Assembly: GCF_001613505.1 (NCBI RefSeq)
Contig: NZ_BDCM01000004.1
Span: 1-64,000 of the forward strand
Source of the DNA: Nocardia mikamii NBRC 108933
GTDB taxonomy: Bacteria > Actinomycetota > Actinomycetes > Mycobacteriales > Mycobacteriaceae
Direction: 5' to 3'
Length of the DNA stretch: 64,000 nucleotides
The notes under the pieces: generated by a model
Databases searched by the model: none
Seen by the model: only the letters and a program-made list of their open reading frames with translations
What the model was told of the DNA's origin: nothing
Shown: in pieces, positions 57,544 to 64,000 of the stretch
Layout of the letters: every line of letters starts with the position of its first letter
Position numbering within the stretch: the first letter of the stretch is position 1
Translations under genes and position numbers: made by a program

Positions 57544-58196
57544 TTTCCGGTACCGGCCACGCCTTGGCCTATCCGGTTCTCACCACGATCGGCGCCCTGG
57601 TGATCTGCATCGCCTGGGCGCCGTTCGCCGATTCGGAGCAATCGGCCATGTTGGCGGCGGTGGCGCTGGTTGTGCTGCTGTACAGCGGGTTTCGATTGGC
57701 AGTGGCGTTCGGGGTGGTGCCGTGGCGCACGATTCCGGCGGGGACCTTCCGGGTGAAGCGGGTACGCCAGCAGAACCGGTTGGTCAGCCGATCGTGGCTG
57801 GAACTGAGCTCCGGCGGCCGAACCCGTTGGTTGCCGGTCTATTTCGATCCGGCACTGGTCGTCCTCACGGAATCCGATGCCGACTGTGACGCCGCCGTGG
57901 TCGTGCACGGCCACCGCCTGTTCGCCTCCGGCGCGGTCCGCGACTCCGAACCGCAGGGCCGCCTGATCGACAACCCGACCCGCCCCGACCCAGACGGCCC
58001 GGCCCACGCCGCAGCAGCCACCCGCCTCGGCCGCCGCCTCCTCCTCGACGCCCAATTCGCCGTCGTCGCCCCCTTCGCCGGCCTGTTCTGGATCTACGTC
58101 GCCGGCGGCGGCCTCCCCGTCTTCGCCGGCGCGACGGTGGTCGCTGCGGCTACCGCCACCTGGTTCGCCGCCATCCGGGGATCGGATCCGAGCTGA
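57540..58196 (+). CDS. Small membrane protein, uncharacterised
   Basis: A 218-residue protein not assigned to a family. Helices at about 7-27, 33-53 and a helical pair near the C-terminus (about 164-210) flank a hydrophilic middle part (RVKRVRQQNRLVSRSW). The GTG overlaps the stop of the second binding protein by 4 bp (GTGA), so it belongs to the transporter transcript. It may be an accessory membrane component, but that rests on position only. The last third is unusually rich in alanine and histidine. Confidence 0.7.
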   Translation: MISGTGHALAYPVLTTIGALVICIAWAPFADSEQSAMLAAVALVVLLYSGFRLAVAFGVVPWRTIPAGTFRVKRVRQQNRLVSRSWLELSSGGRTRWLPVYFDPALVVLTESDADCDAAVVVHGHRLFASGAVRDSEPQGRLIDNPTRPDPDGPAHAAAATRLGRRLLLDAQFAVVAPFAGLFWIYVAGGGLPVFAGATVVAAATATWFAAIRGSDPS

Positions 58197-58209
58197 GGCG
58201 ATCGAGGGC

Positions 58210-58475
58210 CGAGGAGCAGCGGTGGCGGCCGGGCATCGAAGCGCTGGGCCCGGGTCAGCGTCTTCACCCTTGCGCGCGTTTGGCTTTCGCGGCCGCGCGC
58301 CGTTCCATCTCCTCGCGTTCCAGAGCCTCGGCCTGCTCCAATGGCGGTGCGGTGCCGCCCCATCGGGCCGAGACCGACCGGGCACCGGGTGGCGTGTCGT
58401 CGTCAGTTGCGCTGAGTCGAGCAGTTTCTCCATCCTGCAGCGCAGGGCGGCGGTGAGGTCGTCGACGTCGATTAC
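58210..58475 (-). pseudogene. Frameshifted 3' fragment of the PlsC-type acyltransferase gene (direct repeat)
   Basis: This stretch repeats the 3' end and downstream sequence of the acyltransferase gene at 60928-61185, in the same orientation. On the reverse strand DDLTAALRCRMEKLLDSAQ matches DDLTATLRSSMEKLLDAAQ of the intact gene, but the reading frame then shifts before PPGARSVSARWGGTAPPLEQ, which matches the continuation PPGARWVPARLGGTAPTLEQ. The terminal EEMERRAAAKAKRAQG is identical. No catalytic domain remains, so it cannot be functional. It marks the left edge of the toxin cassette. Confidence 0.8.
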
Positions 58476-58570
58476 GTTGCCGCACATGGCTTCCTCGTAA
58501 AGTGGTCTTCGACATGTTCTCCATGCGTCCGGCGCAGCAGTTGATTCTGGACCGGCGTTCGGCCATCCCT

Positions 58571-58576
58571 TAGCAT
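58571..58576 (+). promoter_or_regulatory. -10 element for leaderless WXG100 operon
   Basis: TAGCAT is followed by six bases and the GTG at 58583, and no ribosome site is present. The 12-mer CTTAGCATCGCT is identical to the one before the first emb gene. Confidence 0.5.
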
Positions 58577-58582
58577 CGCTTC

Positions 58583-58927
58583 GTGAGTGACAGTGGGGGG
58601 AACGTACCGAGTCCCGGACAAGATTTTTCGGTAGTTCCGGAGCAGGTGCGAGACACGGGTGTCTACATCTACGGTCTGGCCGAAACGCTCAGCAACGCGA
58701 TGGACGCTGCGGCCAAAGATGTCGGCGAACTGCTGACCGACAGTTGGACCGGCGATTACGCCGATGAGTTTTCCGAAGGCTGGACCGAAGTCCACGACGG
58801 TGGCAGGCAGATCTTTCATGCCCTCGCCTCGTTGGCCGAAAAGCTCGGCGTGACCGCCGAAACGTTCCAGTCGGTCGACGCGAGCAGTGCCGCAGCTCTG
58901 AACATCCCGACTCTGAACTGGACCTGA
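58583..58927 (+). CDS. WXG100-like secreted protein (type VII secretion substrate)
   Basis: A 114-residue helical protein. The central SWTGDYADEF carries a W-x-G turn as in ESAT-6-like proteins, between two amphipathic helices (about 19-48 and 66-88). It has no signal peptide. Proteins of this type are exported as dimers by ESX/type VII systems; no ESX core genes are in this window, so the apparatus must be elsewhere. It is the first gene of a four-gene operon, and a 2-bp gap separates it from the second WXG-like gene. Confidence 0.75.
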   Translation: MSDSGGNVPSPGQDFSVVPEQVRDTGVYIYGLAETLSNAMDAAAKDVGELLTDSWTGDYADEFSEGWTEVHDGGRQIFHALASLAEKLGVTAETFQSVDASSAAALNIPTLNWT

Positions 58928-58929
58928 CT

Positions 58930-59235
58930 GTGGCCTCGCGATTCTCGGTAGACCTCGACCGCCTCGACCATATCGTCTCCCGCCTGTCCGGACTGGCCGC
59001 CTTCATCGAAGACCACCTGTCCGACATCGAACAGCGAGTGGCGAGTTTGCAGGGCACCGGCTGGGAAGGCGTGGCCGCCCGTGCGTACGACGACGCACAC
59101 CGCGAATGGGTGAGCGGGGCAAAAGAACTCGTTGAAGGCATCAAGGATATGAGCGATGCCGCCAAGGAGGCCCATGCCGCCTACACCCGGGCTCTCGAGC
59201 TCAATTGGCGCATGCTGCAGAGCGGACAGCAGTGA
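58930..59235 (+). CDS. WXG100-family protein, second partner
   Basis: A 101-residue helix-turn-helix protein. The turn GWEGVAARAY is a clear W-x-G, and the following AYDDAHREW is typical of actinobacterial WXG100 proteins. The GTG start lies 2 bp after the previous stop, and its own stop overlaps the next gene by 4 bp. The two WXG proteins probably form a heterodimer that escorts the large downstream effector through a type VII machine, by analogy with known LXG/WXG toxin loci. Confidence 0.82.
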   Translation: MASRFSVDLDRLDHIVSRLSGLAAFIEDHLSDIEQRVASLQGTGWEGVAARAYDDAHREWVSGAKELVEGIKDMSDAAKEAHAAYTRALELNWRMLQSGQQ

Positions 59236-60560
59236 TCCTCGACTGGGAGACGTACTACGACGCAGCCGCCAAATGCCGAAATTTGGCCGAAAGCATCCGC
59301 ACCGCAGACAAACCGGTTCACGAAGCCATCAAAGGGCAGTGCGACGGAATGGCCGGAGACGCTCCGGGCTGCAAAGAATGGGGACAGGCATACGACGAGG
59401 CAGCCCGCAGCACCTTGCAGGCCTGCGCTAGCCTGGCCAATGCACTGACCAACTACGGCGCTGTGTTGTACGCTCAAGGCTACAACTGGGGCGTCGCAAA
59501 TAAATCGGATCCTCCTCCGCCCCAGCCGGATATCAGTCAGGTCAGCGAATACAAGGTCGTCTTGCCGCCTTCGACACGCGGTAGCGGGGTGGGATTCGGC
59601 GATAATGGCGGTGCAAAGGATTTTTTCGATGATTTGTTTCGCAAGGTTGTCAAATCTTTCGGGATGATTCCGAACGGGGACGCGGACAAACTGCAGAAGG
59701 CTCACGAGACGTGGCAAGCCTTCGCCGAAAATAGTGCCATATCCGGCGCTGCCGACCACATCATACTGATCTCGGATCTCTTCACCGGAATGGACGACAA
59801 TATCCATCGATACGAAATACAGCATCGTCTGAACGATATCCGGGCCGGCGCCCAGCTTGTTTCACTGGCCGCCGGATACCTGACTCCGCCGATCCGCGAC
59901 TATTACGAAGCAACGACGACGTTGGCCACAGCCTGCGCCGACACGATCAATCTGAGCGAAGGGAGCGCCGGCGTCGAAGCCGTTCCGCGACACGGTCGTT
60001 CAGGACGTCTGTTCGATGTAGGACTTTCAGAAAGCATGGCGGTACGCGGCAGCAAAGTGTCCGTCGACGGCACCATGGACGCGATCCAAAGTGCCTACCG
60101 GGCGAGCACAATGCCGATCGTTCTCGGCTTGCCTTCGCTTGATGCCCGTTCGAAGGGAGTCATCGATGCGTTCAATAGTGTTCCAACAGATGGACTCGAT
60201 GGAACCATAGACCGCCTCTCCGTCATCATCGCAATGCGCGCGGAGATCGACTCCAGCGGGAAACCGGGTGCGCTGACCTATGAAGGGTCGCCGAAGCACG
60301 GAAAAGACCAGCGCGGCACCGCCGCACCAGAGCCCACTCATGGCCAGGAAACACTGGAGCGCTCGGTGCTAATCAAGCCGACGACGAGCAGACGAGTCGG
60401 GTACGACGCCGATACCGGGGAATTCGATGTTTTCGATGAAACACACCCGGAATCGGGCATCTATCACGGACATCAGCGAAGCTGGGATCAGCTCACCCCG
60501 GACATGCAGAACGCCTTGGTGAACACAGGTATCGTCGACAGAAAAGGTAAACCGCGATGA
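59232..60560 (+). CDS. Polymorphic-toxin-like effector with C-terminal toxin domain
   Basis: A 442-residue protein. The N-terminal 90 residues (DWETYYDAAAKCRNLAE and CKEWGQAYDEAARSTL) form a WXG/LXG-like helical targeting region; after a Pro-rich linker (SDPPPPQPD) comes a middle domain with no recognised motif. Residues about 375-442 form a small compact domain with GYDADTGEFDVFDE and YHGHQRSWDQLTPDMQNAL, where His412 and His414 are good candidates for catalysis; I recall similar C-terminal domains (perhaps the Ntox17 class) in polymorphic toxins, but this is tentative. The GTG and the stop both overlap neighbours by 4 bp, and GC content is visibly lower than in the surrounding genes. Confidence 0.72.
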   Translation: MILDWETYYDAAAKCRNLAESIRTADKPVHEAIKGQCDGMAGDAPGCKEWGQAYDEAARSTLQACASLANALTNYGAVLYAQGYNWGVANKSDPPPPQPDISQVSEYKVVLPPSTRGSGVGFGDNGGAKDFFDDLFRKVVKSFGMIPNGDADKLQKAHETWQAFAENSAISGAADHIILISDLFTGMDDNIHRYEIQHRLNDIRAGAQLVSLAAGYLTPPIRDYYEATTTLATACADTINLSEGSAGVEAVPRHGRSGRLFDVGLSESMAVRGSKVSVDGTMDAIQSAYRASTMPIVLGLPSLDARSKGVIDAFNSVPTDGLDGTIDRLSVIIAMRAEIDSSGKPGALTYEGSPKHGKDQRGTAAPEPTHGQETLERSVLIKPTTSRRVGYDADTGEFDVFDETHPESGIYHGHQRSWDQLTPDMQNALVNTGIVDRKGKPR

Positions 60561-60892
60561 ACACATATCAACGACTGGAGCCTCTCGACCGAGATACCGC
60601 CCTGAGCATGATCGACTCGGGGGATTCGGAGTCGGCTAGTGAAGCGATCCTCCGGCTTGCACTGCACGACCCTGACTTGGAGTGGGTGACCGACCGGGCA
60701 CTGGAACTGCTTGCCAGTTCAGACTGGCGTATTCGCGCAGTCGCTGCGACGGCGCTCGGACATCTCGCCCGTTTACACGGCTCGATCGACAAAGAGCGTG
60801 TCGTTCCTGCCTTGCGAGCTCTCCTGGACGACCGCGCGACGGCGGGGCGAGCGGAGGATGCACTGGATGACATCACGATGTTTGCATCCTGA
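60557..60892 (+). CDS. HEAT-repeat protein, probable immunity protein
   Basis: A 111-residue cytoplasmic protein with two to three HEAT-type helical repeats (for example SSDWRIRAVAATALGHLARLH and VVPALRALLDDRATAGRAEDAL). Small, acidic helical-repeat proteins encoded immediately after a secreted toxin commonly block it. The ATG overlaps the toxin stop by 4 bp. It lacks a signal peptide, as expected for cytoplasmic immunity. Function is inferred from position and fold. Confidence 0.75.
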   Translation: MNTYQRLEPLDRDTALSMIDSGDSESASEAILRLALHDPDLEWVTDRALELLASSDWRIRAVAATALGHLARLHGSIDKERVVPALRALLDDRATAGRAEDALDDITMFAS

Positions 60893-60966
60893 GCTTATGC
60901 ACCCGGGACCGAACACGGACGATCACAGCAGCGGCGAAGCCTCCGATCGTTTCGCGTCGAGCGTCT

Positions 60967-61722
60967 TCACCCTTGTGCGCGTTTGGCTTTCGCGGCCGCG
61001 CGCCGTTCCATCTCCTCGCGTTCCAGCACCTTCGCCTGCTCCAAGGTCGGGGCGGTGCCGCCCAATCGGGCCGGGACCCAGCGGGCGCCCGGCGGCATGT
61101 CGTAGTCCCGTTGTGCCGCGTCGAGCAGTTTCTCCATGCTGGAGCGCAGGGTGGCGGTGAGGTCGTCGGCGTGGTCGACGGGGGCTATGGGGTCGCCTAC
61201 CTGGATGTGGATCGGGAAGTTGTGGCGGCCCAGTTGTTTCGGGATGTCTTTGGTCCAGACGCGCTGGGCGCCCCAGATCGTCATGGGGACGATGGGGACG
61301 TCGGCTTCGATCGCCATGCGGGCGGCGCCGGATTTGAATTCCTTCAGTTCGAAACTGCGGCTGATGGTGGCTTCGGGGTAGACGACGACGATTTCGCCGT
61401 CGCGCAGGGCGGTGACGGCGCGGGCGTAGGATTCGGCGCCCGCGGTGCGGTCGACGCCGATCGCCTTGCACTGCTTCATGAGCCAGCCGACGACGCCGTG
61501 TTCGAGTTCTGCCTTCATCATGTAGCGGACGTTGCGGCCCGATTCGCGGCCGACCAGCCCGACCTCCATGAAGTCCAGGTAGGCGGTGTGATTCACGGCC
61601 AGGACCGCACCGCCGGTGCGCGGGATGTGCTCGCCGCCGACGATGTCGATCTTCAGGCCCTGTGCCCAGAAGATGGCGCGGACCAATCCGGTGAGGACGT
61701 CGAAAACGGGTTCTCGCGTCAT
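60967..61722 (-). CDS. PlsC-type lysophospholipid acyltransferase (Rv3814c/Rv3815c-like)
   Basis: A 251-residue 1-acylglycerol-3-phosphate O-acyltransferase-like enzyme. The H-x4-D motif is NHTAYLD (residues about 43-49), the substrate-binding motif VVYPEATISR follows, and KEFKSGAARMA is typical of this actinobacterial group. ATG 61722 is selected because ccaggagtgtcacc lies upstream; the frame is open further but without a ribosome site. The last 40 residues are the Ala/Lys-rich tail duplicated at 58210-58475. It is 37 bp after the next acyltransferase gene, so co-transcribed. Confidence 0.92.
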   Translation of the reverse strand: MTREPVFDVLTGLVRAIFWAQGLKIDIVGGEHIPRTGGAVLAVNHTAYLDFMEVGLVGRESGRNVRYMMKAELEHGVVGWLMKQCKAIGVDRTAGAESYARAVTALRDGEIVVVYPEATISRSFELKEFKSGAARMAIEADVPIVPMTIWGAQRVWTKDIPKQLGRHNFPIHIQVGDPIAPVDHADDLTATLRSSMEKLLDAAQRDYDMPPGARWVPARLGGTAPTLEQAKVLEREEMERRAAAKAKRAQG

Positions 61723-61759
61723 CGGTGACACTCCTGGTACTGCCGGGCCGCCCCTGCCG

Positions 61760-62548
61760 TCAGGAGTCGGCATCTCCCGTTTCGGCGGCACGGCGTGCCG
61801 CGCGCGCCTCCGCTTTCGCCGTGGCCTCGGCCGCGTCCATCGCGTCGGCTTCCTCCAGTGTCGGTGCGCCGCCGCCCAAGCGGGCCGGAACCCAGTATGC
61901 GCCGGGCTCGTGCGGGTAGTCCTTCTGCAGGCCGAGCAGCAGGTCCTGCATGGTCGCGCGCACGGTCTCGGTGAGTTCGGCGACCGCCTTCTCATCCGCC
62001 TCCGCGGGCGGGAAGATCGGTTTGCCGACGGCGATCGAAATGGGGGTGTTGGTGCGGCCCAGGCGTTTCGGATGTCCCTTGGTCCAGACGCGCTGCGCAC
62101 CCCAGATCGTCATCGGGACGATCGGGACCCCGGCCTCGACGGCCATCCGGGCGGCACCCGATTTGAATTCCTTGATCTCGAAGCTGCGGCTGATGGTCGC
62201 CTCGGGATACACCCCGACCAGTTCGCCGCGGCGCAGATAGTCCACGGCCGCCTTGTAGGAGTCCGCGCCGGCCCCACGGTCGACCGGGATGTGCCGCAGC
62301 ACGCGCATGATCGGCCCGGAGATCGGGTTGTCGAAGACTTCCTTCTTCGCCATGAACCGGATGTAGCGCTTCGGTGTCCGCGCGGGCAGGCCCGCGTAGG
62401 TGAAGTCCATATAGCCGGTGTGGTTGATCGCGATGACCGCGCCGCCCTGCGCGGGGATGTTCTCAGCGCCCGTGACGTCGAATTTCAGTCCCTGTACGAA
62501 GAAGACGGTCCGGGCCAGGCCGATGATCGTCCGGTATACGGGTTCCAC
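61760..62548 (-). CDS. PlsC-type lysophospholipid acyltransferase (Rv3816c-like)
   Basis: A 262-residue acyltransferase, paralogue of the downstream gene. H-x4-D motif NHTGYMD, then VGVYPEATISRSFEIKEFKSG. Three tandem homologues (Rv3814c-Rv3816c) occur at the same position in M. tuberculosis; here there are two intact ones. They probably acylate phosphatidic-acid-type lipids. The GTG start lies 9 nt after TACGCT, with no ribosome site, so the transcript may be leaderless. Confidence 0.92.
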   Translation of the reverse strand: MEPVYRTIIGLARTVFFVQGLKFDVTGAENIPAQGGAVIAINHTGYMDFTYAGLPARTPKRYIRFMAKKEVFDNPISGPIMRVLRHIPVDRGAGADSYKAAVDYLRRGELVGVYPEATISRSFEIKEFKSGAARMAVEAGVPIVPMTIWGAQRVWTKGHPKRLGRTNTPISIAVGKPIFPPAEADEKAVAELTETVRATMQDLLLGLQKDYPHEPGAYWVPARLGGGAPTLEEADAMDAAEATAKAEARAARRAAETGDADS

Positions 62549-62557
62549 AATTCCGCT

Positions 62558-62563
62558 AGCGTA
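62558..62563 (-). promoter_or_regulatory. -10 element for leaderless acyltransferase operon
   Basis: On the reverse strand TACGCT is followed by nine bases and the GTG at 62548. No ribosome site is present. The spacing is at the upper end of the leaderless range. Confidence 0.35.
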
Positions 62564-62671
62564 GTCGCTGTCACATTTTCGCTACCGACCGCCGCACAGA
62601 AAACGAGGTTCAGCGCAGTGGAAAGCCCCAATCCAGCATCGCGTGCAGGCGGCCGGAAACCACGAGGGGGT

Positions 62672-63589
62672 ATGGGCGTGGTGCTGCATACCGGACGGGC
62701 GGCGCGATTCGGCAGGCGGTTCCCGGCGGTGCGGGCAGGTGGTCTGGCGATCGTGGTCGCGGGCATCCTCGCCGGATGTGATTCGCAGGTCGGCATCGAG
62801 GGCACCGACTATCACAAGTCCGAGAATTCCCCCGCGGCAACGCAATCCGCCGCTCCGACGTCCTCGCGGATCGCCGCTCCCGCTCCGGCAGCGCCCGAAC
62901 CCGCGGTAGCGGTGGCCCTCGTCACGGCCGATCCGCAGGCCACCGACGCCATGACCCGCTGGGTGACCGATCTGCGGCAACTCACCCCGGCGGAAATGGA
63001 AGCCAAGTGCTGGACGATGGCTCCCCGCAACGTCGAGACGATGTACTCCGACAAGCAGGCCATCGAGGCGGCGCTGGCCGAGCCCGGCAGTGACAACGGA
63101 ACCGCCCTCGTCTGGAAGTCGGCGAGCGGAGCCTCCGACGCGGTGACCGTCGTCGCCGAGCGAACCGATATCGCCACCGGATATGCCTGCCCACGGGTCT
63201 ACCCCGCCGGCACCGAGATCGGTTTCGGCACCGGCAGCGAGGCCCAGACCGCCGACGCCCGCCACATTGTCCGGCGCTATCTGTCACGCCAGACCGGACA
63301 TCTGATCGACGCGGCGGACCAGGAAAGCACCCATCCCCTGGTGTGCACCGCCGCCACCGCGTGGGATCCGAACGGCACCGGACGCACATCGCGCCCGCCG
63401 CTGGCCACGAATGCGGCCAAACTCACCTCGCCGAGCGCTTTCGCCGATCAGTCGCTCAGTTCCACGGCTCTGAACAGCACATACCTGTCCATATCCGCGA
63501 CGGTCACGGCGGGCGGCAGCCAGCAGGAACGGACATACACCGTGAAAGCGACGGACAACGGATACTGCATCGGCGACGTCTCGGCGTGA
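62672..63589 (+). CDS. Secreted lipoprotein of unknown function
   Basis: About 305 residues. The signal peptide (LAIVVAGILAGC) has a lipobox with Cys36, followed by an Ala/Pro/Ser-rich linker to residue 85 and a globular domain of unknown family with three or more cysteines (KCWTM, YACPR, LVCTA, YCIGD) that may form disulfides. The segment WVTDLRQLTPAEMEAKCWTMAPRNVETMY is characteristic but unassigned. ATG 62672 directly follows gaggggg; GTG 62678 or 62681 would have better spacing to that site. Confidence 0.82.
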   Translation: MGVVLHTGRAARFGRRFPAVRAGGLAIVVAGILAGCDSQVGIEGTDYHKSENSPAATQSAAPTSSRIAAPAPAAPEPAVAVALVTADPQATDAMTRWVTDLRQLTPAEMEAKCWTMAPRNVETMYSDKQAIEAALAEPGSDNGTALVWKSASGASDAVTVVAERTDIATGYACPRVYPAGTEIGFGTGSEAQTADARHIVRRYLSRQTGHLIDAADQESTHPLVCTAATAWDPNGTGRTSRPPLATNAAKLTSPSAFADQSLSSTALNSTYLSISATVTAGGSQQERTYTVKATDNGYCIGDVSA

Positions 63590-63681
63590 TACGCGGGAGC
63601 GGGCCAGCCTCATCGCGATAGCCCGCGGGTAACCGCAACGTCGCGAGATGACCGTGGGCGCGACGGCGATCCGCCTGCCGC

Positions 63682-64000
63682 TCAGACCAGTTCGGGGACG
63701 CGCAGATGCGCGAGGGCGACCTCGAAATCGCCGACTTCGAGCACGTCGACACCGGCTCGGCGGGTTCCTTCGCGGCGCAGGGTGGCGAGTTGTTCGCGAT
63801 TGCGTTCGACCGCGTCGGCGCTTTCGAAGGTCTCGCACGCGACACCGCGCCCGTTCGCCCGATCGACCAGCAGGCTCGTGCTGCAGAACCCCGGCATCTG
63901 TTCCAGTTGCGACGCCACCATGGACTTGTAGGTGTCGATCGCCGTGTCGAACCGGCTCGTATCGTCGGACTTGGCCCACGTGAGCTGGGCGCATGCGCCT
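63682..64000 (-). CDS. ABM-fold-like protein, C-terminal part (partial)
   Basis: The frame is open to the window edge, so the gene starts beyond it. The visible 105 residues (KSMVASQLEQMPGFCSTSLL, then GRGVACETFESADAVERNRE and VLEVGDFEVALAHLRVPELV) resemble the antibiotic-biosynthesis-monooxygenase dimeric alpha/beta-barrel fold, with the end of a first barrel repeat at the edge. Function unknown. The convergent lipoprotein gene ends 92 bp away. Confidence 0.7.
   Translation of the reverse strand, partial: GACAQLTWAKSDDTSRFDTAIDTYKSMVASQLEQMPGFCSTSLLVDRANGRGVACETFESADAVERNREQLATLRREGTRRAGVDVLEVGDFEVALAHLRVPELV

Noticed and set aside
58264-58566. Reverse-strand open frame ending in the acyltransferase tail
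   Set aside because: It is a frameshifted duplicate fragment without a catalytic domain; treated as a pseudogene.
58210-60967. Insertion sequence or integrase at the toxin cassette
   Set aside because: No transposase, integrase, tRNA target or terminal inverted repeats could be seen; only the direct repeat of the acyltransferase end.

Overview
This 64 kb window comes from a high-GC, mycolic-acid-containing actinobacterium, most likely a Nocardia or a close Nocardiaceae relative. It carries almost the entire mycolyl-arabinogalactan assembly locus in the order known from Mycobacterium tuberculosis Rv3789 to Rv3816c: gtrA, dprE1, dprE2, aftA, emb genes, accD4, pks13, fadD32, an Rv3802c-type cutinase-like enzyme, antigen-85 mycolyltransferases, aftB, ubiA, a PAP2 phosphatase, glfT2, glf, an amidase, a HAD phosphatase and PlsC-type acyltransferases. 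Two emb genes instead of three, a cluster of four mycolyltransferases and several inserted genes distinguish it from Mycobacterium.

Layout. 1-1935: 3' end of a molybdopterin oxidoreductase and a flavin-binding oxidase-like protein. 1922-15721: DPA synthesis (dprE1, dprE2), the arabinan-priming enzyme AftA, an unassigned polytopic membrane protein and two Emb arabinosyltransferases, all forward apart from gtrA. 15809-41225, all reverse: a small DUF5988-like protein, the mycolate condensation genes accD4-pks13-fadD32, an LLM oxidoreductase, the cutinase-like protein with a DUF732 lipoprotein, four antigen-85-type proteins, then aftB-ubiA-PAP2-glfT2-glf. Galactan is made by Glf and GlfT2, decaprenyl-phosphoryl-arabinose by UbiA, DprE1 and DprE2, arabinan by AftA, Emb and AftB, mycolate by FadD32, AccD4 and Pks13, and the antigen-85 enzymes transfer the mycolate to the wall.

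41398-49175: two small proline/tyrosine-tailed membrane proteins, an NAD(P)-binding protein plus EamA exporter opposite a MarR regulator (with palindromic operators between them), and a divergent pair of cell-wall enzymes (SpoIID-type and PGRP-type amidase). 49301-58196: HAD phosphatase, a complete oligopeptide ABC transporter with two tandem binding lipoproteins, and a small membrane protein.

58197-60967 is the most interesting part. A compact operon encodes two WXG100-like proteins, a large protein ending in a toxin-like domain, and a HEAT-repeat protein that looks like its immunity partner. It lies between the intact 3' end of an acyltransferase gene and a frameshifted duplicate of that same 3' end, which suggests an acquired type VII secretion toxin cassette. 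60967-64000: two PlsC-like acyltransferases, a lipoprotein and a partial gene running off the end.

I saw no tRNA, rRNA, CRISPR array or insertion sequence. Several key genes start at a GTG or ATG placed 6-9 nt after a TANNNT hexamer with no Shine-Dalgarno sequence, the pattern of leaderless transcripts.
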